NCBI GenBank assembly: GCA_003230795.1
Contig: QIGM01000280.1
Location: 1 to 6,841, forward strand
DNA from: a bacterium
Lineage (GTDB): Bacteria; Bdellovibrionota_C; UBA2361; SZUA-149
DNA: 6,841 bases
Direction: 5' to 3'
Shown here: piece after piece, positions 5,281 through 6,841 of the stretch
Position numbering within the stretch: the stretch's first letter is position 1
Layout: each line of letters begins with the position of its first letter
Translations under genes and position numbers: made by a program
Notes under the pieces: model-generated
Databases searched by the model: none
What the model saw: the letters and a program-made list of their open reading frames with translations, nothing else
Told to the model about the DNA's origin: nothing

Positions 5281-5307
5281 CCTAGAGAGAAAGTCTTTCT
5301 CTCTAGG
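5281..5307 (+). terminator. 27-bp perfect hairpin, possible terminator of the protease gene
   Basis: The arms CCTAGAGAGAAAG and CTTTCTCTCTAGG flank a single T, giving about 11 paired bases and a five-base loop. It lies 75 bases past the protease stop. There is no T-tract after it, so intrinsic termination is doubtful. It may protect the mRNA 3' end or belong to a palindromic repeat family. Confidence 0.5.
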
Positions 5308-5404
5308 AGCTTATGTATTCGAAGGCAATCGGCGCAATCCTTGCAATTCACTAGTCTAAGAAGACCGAAGCCGTTTCCACCACGCGAAAGACTCAGGGGA
5401 ATTC

Positions 5405-5746
5405 ATGTCTACAATTGACAAAAAAATCATCGTTGAAGAGCAAGACGAGAATGGCAGCAAGACTGAAGAATCAAAAGAGATAAAAACGATAGATATCTTA
5501 CTCGATGACTCTGAACTCAATGCTCATATTGCCGAGTTCGTACATACCGTTAGACAGACAATGGTTGCCTGCAAGGAGAACATTCTCACCCAAGAGAATG
5601 CCCAGGCAGCCGCAAGTGCCATCGCCGATCTCAGGAGGACTGTACATCAGCATAAAAGAACTGCTCATGCCCTTAGGCGCCTCCTACAAGATCAAGAGAT
5701 GGGCATACCCGAAATAGCTGTGCCTTCTGCCGAACGGCTTCACTAA
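5405..5746 (+). CDS. Small acidic/helical protein of unknown function
   Basis: 113 residues; no family is recognised. The ATG at 5405 follows AGGGGA (5395-5400) by four bases, which supports translation. The first 35 residues are highly charged, acidic and probably disordered. From about 36 to 98 the sequence is likely helical (DSELNAHIAEFVHTVRQTMV, then NAQAAASAIADLRRTVHQHK and HALRRLLQD), with a basic face near the end. One cysteine (C56) is present. No signal peptide or membrane segment is seen, so it is probably cytoplasmic, perhaps a dimeric or partner-binding protein (inference). It stands alone on the plus strand and is convergent with the histidine-phosphatase gene. Confidence 0.7.
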   Translation: MSTIDKKIIVEEQDENGSKTEESKEIKTIDILLDDSELNAHIAEFVHTVRQTMVACKENILTQENAQAAASAIADLRRTVHQHKRTAHALRRLLQDQEMGIPEIAVPSAERLH

Positions 5747-5750
5747 TTCA

Positions 5751-5767
5751 GTAGTACTACCGTAGTA
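5751..5767. terminator. Overlapping small palindromes between convergent genes
   Basis: GTAGTACTAC (5751-5760) overlaps TACTAC-C-GTAGTA (5755-5767) in the 32-bp gap between two converging stop codons. A bidirectional terminator role is possible by position, but the stems are short and AT-rich and there is no T-tract. Confidence 0.25.
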
Positions 5768-5778
5768 GACGTACTCCC

Positions 5779-6441
5779 CTAATTACCGGAAGGAGTCCTA
5801 TTCCAGTCGCACACTCGGAGGCCGGCTTCGCTAATACGTATTTCACAGTAAGCGCCAGTCCTTACTTTTAGCGAGGCTCCTTCTCGAGATTCCGTTATCT
5901 TCTGCCAACGAGTTCTGTCGAAGTAATTTAGTAATCGCAAAATTCCATTGCTCGATGTTGCGATTACGTAATCACCACTCTGATGAACACTCCTTAAATG
6001 CTCAAGCCAAGTAGCGAGCAATCTGAGTCTTTCGTGAAAATTATCGTGGAATACAGTCTCAGGCCATTTCAAAGCCTCTAGCCAATCGGAATATACCTTA
6101 GGCCACTTTTCCTTTACCTCGTCAGTATGAAGACCCTCCCAATCACCGTAATCCAATTCCTCCAGAGCGGCATTCTCTGAACGTTGAACATTTGTCGCGT
6201 TCATCGTATTCGCAATAATCTTGGCGCTTTGAGCTTGTCGCTTCAAGCTACCGTGGTAAATAGCCTTAACCTCAACCCCCTTCTTGAGTAACTCAAGTCC
6301 GACTGCTTCGGCCTGCGAACAACCAAATGTCGTGAGTGGCATATCTGTAGTTCGCCCAACCCAAACCGGCCGCTCATCCGCTTCAAACGTATTGCCGTGG
6401 CGAACAAGAAAAATTTGAATTCCCTCAGTAGAGTCACTCAT
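5779..6441 (-). CDS. Histidine phosphatase superfamily protein (phosphoglycerate-mutase-like), second catalytic His replaced
   Basis: 220 residues. The N-terminal signature is LVRHGNT (12-18), with H15 as the phospho-accepting histidine and R14 beside it. The second arginine is R68 in SLKRQAQSA, and LEELDYGDWEG (93-103) supplies the usual acidic residue (probably E95). Where most members have SHGG before an I-R pair, this protein has ATSSNGILR (161-169), so the second phosphate-pocket histidine is Ser164. Such proteins may be weak or altered phosphatases, or may bind phosphoesters without turning them over. The true substrate cannot be told; candidates are sugar phosphates or phosphorylated proteins. 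It lies 47 bp after kdsB on the same strand, so it is likely co-transcribed. The ATG at 6441 has no close ribosome site; AGAGGAT is about 15 bases away, just past the hairpin. Confidence 0.88.
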   Translation of the reverse strand: MSDSTEGIQIFLVRHGNTFEADERPVWVGRTTDMPLTTFGCSQAEAVGLELLKKGVEVKAIYHGSLKRQAQSAKIIANTMNATNVQRSENAALEELDYGDWEGLHTDEVKEKWPKVYSDWLEALKWPETVFHDNFHERLRLLATWLEHLRSVHQSGDYVIATSSNGILRLLNYFDRTRWQKITESREGASLKVRTGAYCEIRISEAGLRVCDWNRTPSGN

Positions 6442-6463
6442 TATTTTCGGGAACTATCCTCTC

Positions 6464-6485
6464 GGGACTGTTTTTCAACAGTCCC
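6464..6485 (-). repeat. Core hairpin copy 3, between kdsB and the phosphatase gene
   Basis: A nine-base stem GGGACTGTT/AACAGTCCC with a GAAA loop on the minus strand. The inner 20 bases are identical to 1809-1828 and 1966-1985, in the same orientation relative to transcription. It begins three bases after the kdsB stop. No U-tract follows, so it is more likely an mRNA-processing or repeat element than a terminator. Confidence 0.88.
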
Positions 6486-6488
6486 TCT

Positions 6489-6841
6489 CTAGGAAAGCAA
6501 CTCTCCTTCGTTCTTTATAATCTCCTCAACACGTAGCAAGTCCTCAGGACTATCTACTGAATGCAGCGACCGACCTCCGGTATCAACCACCACTACTTGA
6601 ATCGAGATTCCGTTCTCAAGTGCACGCAGCTGCTCTAATTTCTCAACTAACTCCAAAGGTGACTGCGGAAGCTCAGTAAACTGCTTCAATACCTCTCGTC
6701 GGTATCCGTATAAGCCAATATGGAGATGCAGAGGCAAGTTATCTATCTCACCGTCTCTCGGGAAAGGTATTAGACCTTTTGAAAAATACAGGGCTTGCTT
6801 GCCTGCGCCTAACACGACACTTGTTCCCGTCGTGCTTCCTT
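6489..6841 (-). CDS. kdsB: 3-deoxy-manno-octulosonate cytidylyltransferase, 5' part outside the window
   Basis: Only the last 116 residues are seen; the full enzyme is usually about 245-260. The C-terminal KdsB hallmarks are clear: QALYFSKGLIPFPRD, then LHLHIGLYGYRREVL, SPLELVEKLEQLRALENG, and VDSPEDL near the end. The enzyme joins CTP and Kdo to give CMP-Kdo, the activated sugar for the inner core of lipopolysaccharide, in the cytoplasm. A GTG at 6815 is internal: the frame stays open upstream with KdsB-like sequence to the window edge. The stop at 6489 is followed at once by the hairpin and then the histidine-phosphatase gene, suggesting a two-gene unit. The call is secure. Confidence 0.95.
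   Translation of the reverse strand, partial: GSTTGTSVVLGAGKQALYFSKGLIPFPRDGEIDNLPLHLHIGLYGYRREVLKQFTELPQSPLELVEKLEQLRALENGISIQVVVVDTGGRSLHSVDSPEDLLRVEEIIKNEGELLS

Larger units (their letters stand above)
5206..5404. other. Intergenic region with a palindrome pair
   Basis: About 200 bases between two plus-strand genes. It contains the 14-bp palindrome and 27-bp hairpin at 5267-5307. The rest shows no reading frame with a ribosome site; the promoter of the downstream small gene is probably in 5308-5390 but no clear boxes were seen. Confidence 0.5.

Noticed and set aside
6813..6815. GTG at 6815 as the start of a short protein
   Set aside because: The frame remains open to the window edge and the sequence is the C-terminal part of KdsB.

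Overview
The window holds eight protein genes (two cut by the window edges) and an unusual cluster of tightly packed DNA palindromes. The organism is a Gram-negative bacterium. The right edge carries the end of kdsB, which activates Kdo for lipopolysaccharide, and the central plus-strand gene encodes a secreted lipoprotein with a lipobox. A Hanks-type Ser/Thr kinase, a Gly-rich lipoprotein metalloprotease and moderate base composition would suit a myxobacterium-like, Bdellovibrio-like or environmental gammaproteobacterial lineage. No marker in the window fixes the phylum, so this is only a guess.

Left block (1-3019), all on the minus strand and read right to left: an M14-like zinc carboxypeptidase (1985-3019), a 294-bp intercistronic region filled with hairpins (1691-1984), a stand-alone ABC ATPase of the YlmA/ModF type (890-1690), and a Ser/Thr protein kinase (3-803, running off the left edge). 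They are co-directional and could be one transcription unit. The functions do not make an obvious pathway.

Centre (3020-5404): a small heat-shock protein of the Hsp20 family (minus, 3194-3625) is divergent from a lipoprotein metzincin metalloprotease (plus, 3982-5205). The roughly 355-bp region between them carries two related dyads, GTGTCT-TG-AGACAC and TGTCTC-GT-GAGACA. Downstream of the protease are a perfect 14-bp palindrome and a perfect 27-bp hairpin, back to back. Then comes a small unrecognised plus-strand gene (5405-5746).

Right block (5747-6841), minus strand: the 3' part of kdsB (6489 to beyond 6841) followed 47 bp later by a histidine-phosphatase-family gene (5779-6441). The short gap contains one hairpin identical in its 20-bp core to the hairpins of the left cluster, again just after a stop codon.

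The most notable feature is the hairpin array at 1727-2031. Short palindromes abut or share one base. Two 85-bp copies occur, identical except that a 28-bp palindrome inside is exactly inverted. Nearly all loops are GNA or GNRA on one strand, the loops known to make exceptionally stable DNA or RNA hairpins. This looks like a modular, probably mobile or rearranging, palindromic repeat family. The data here cannot show what mobilises it.
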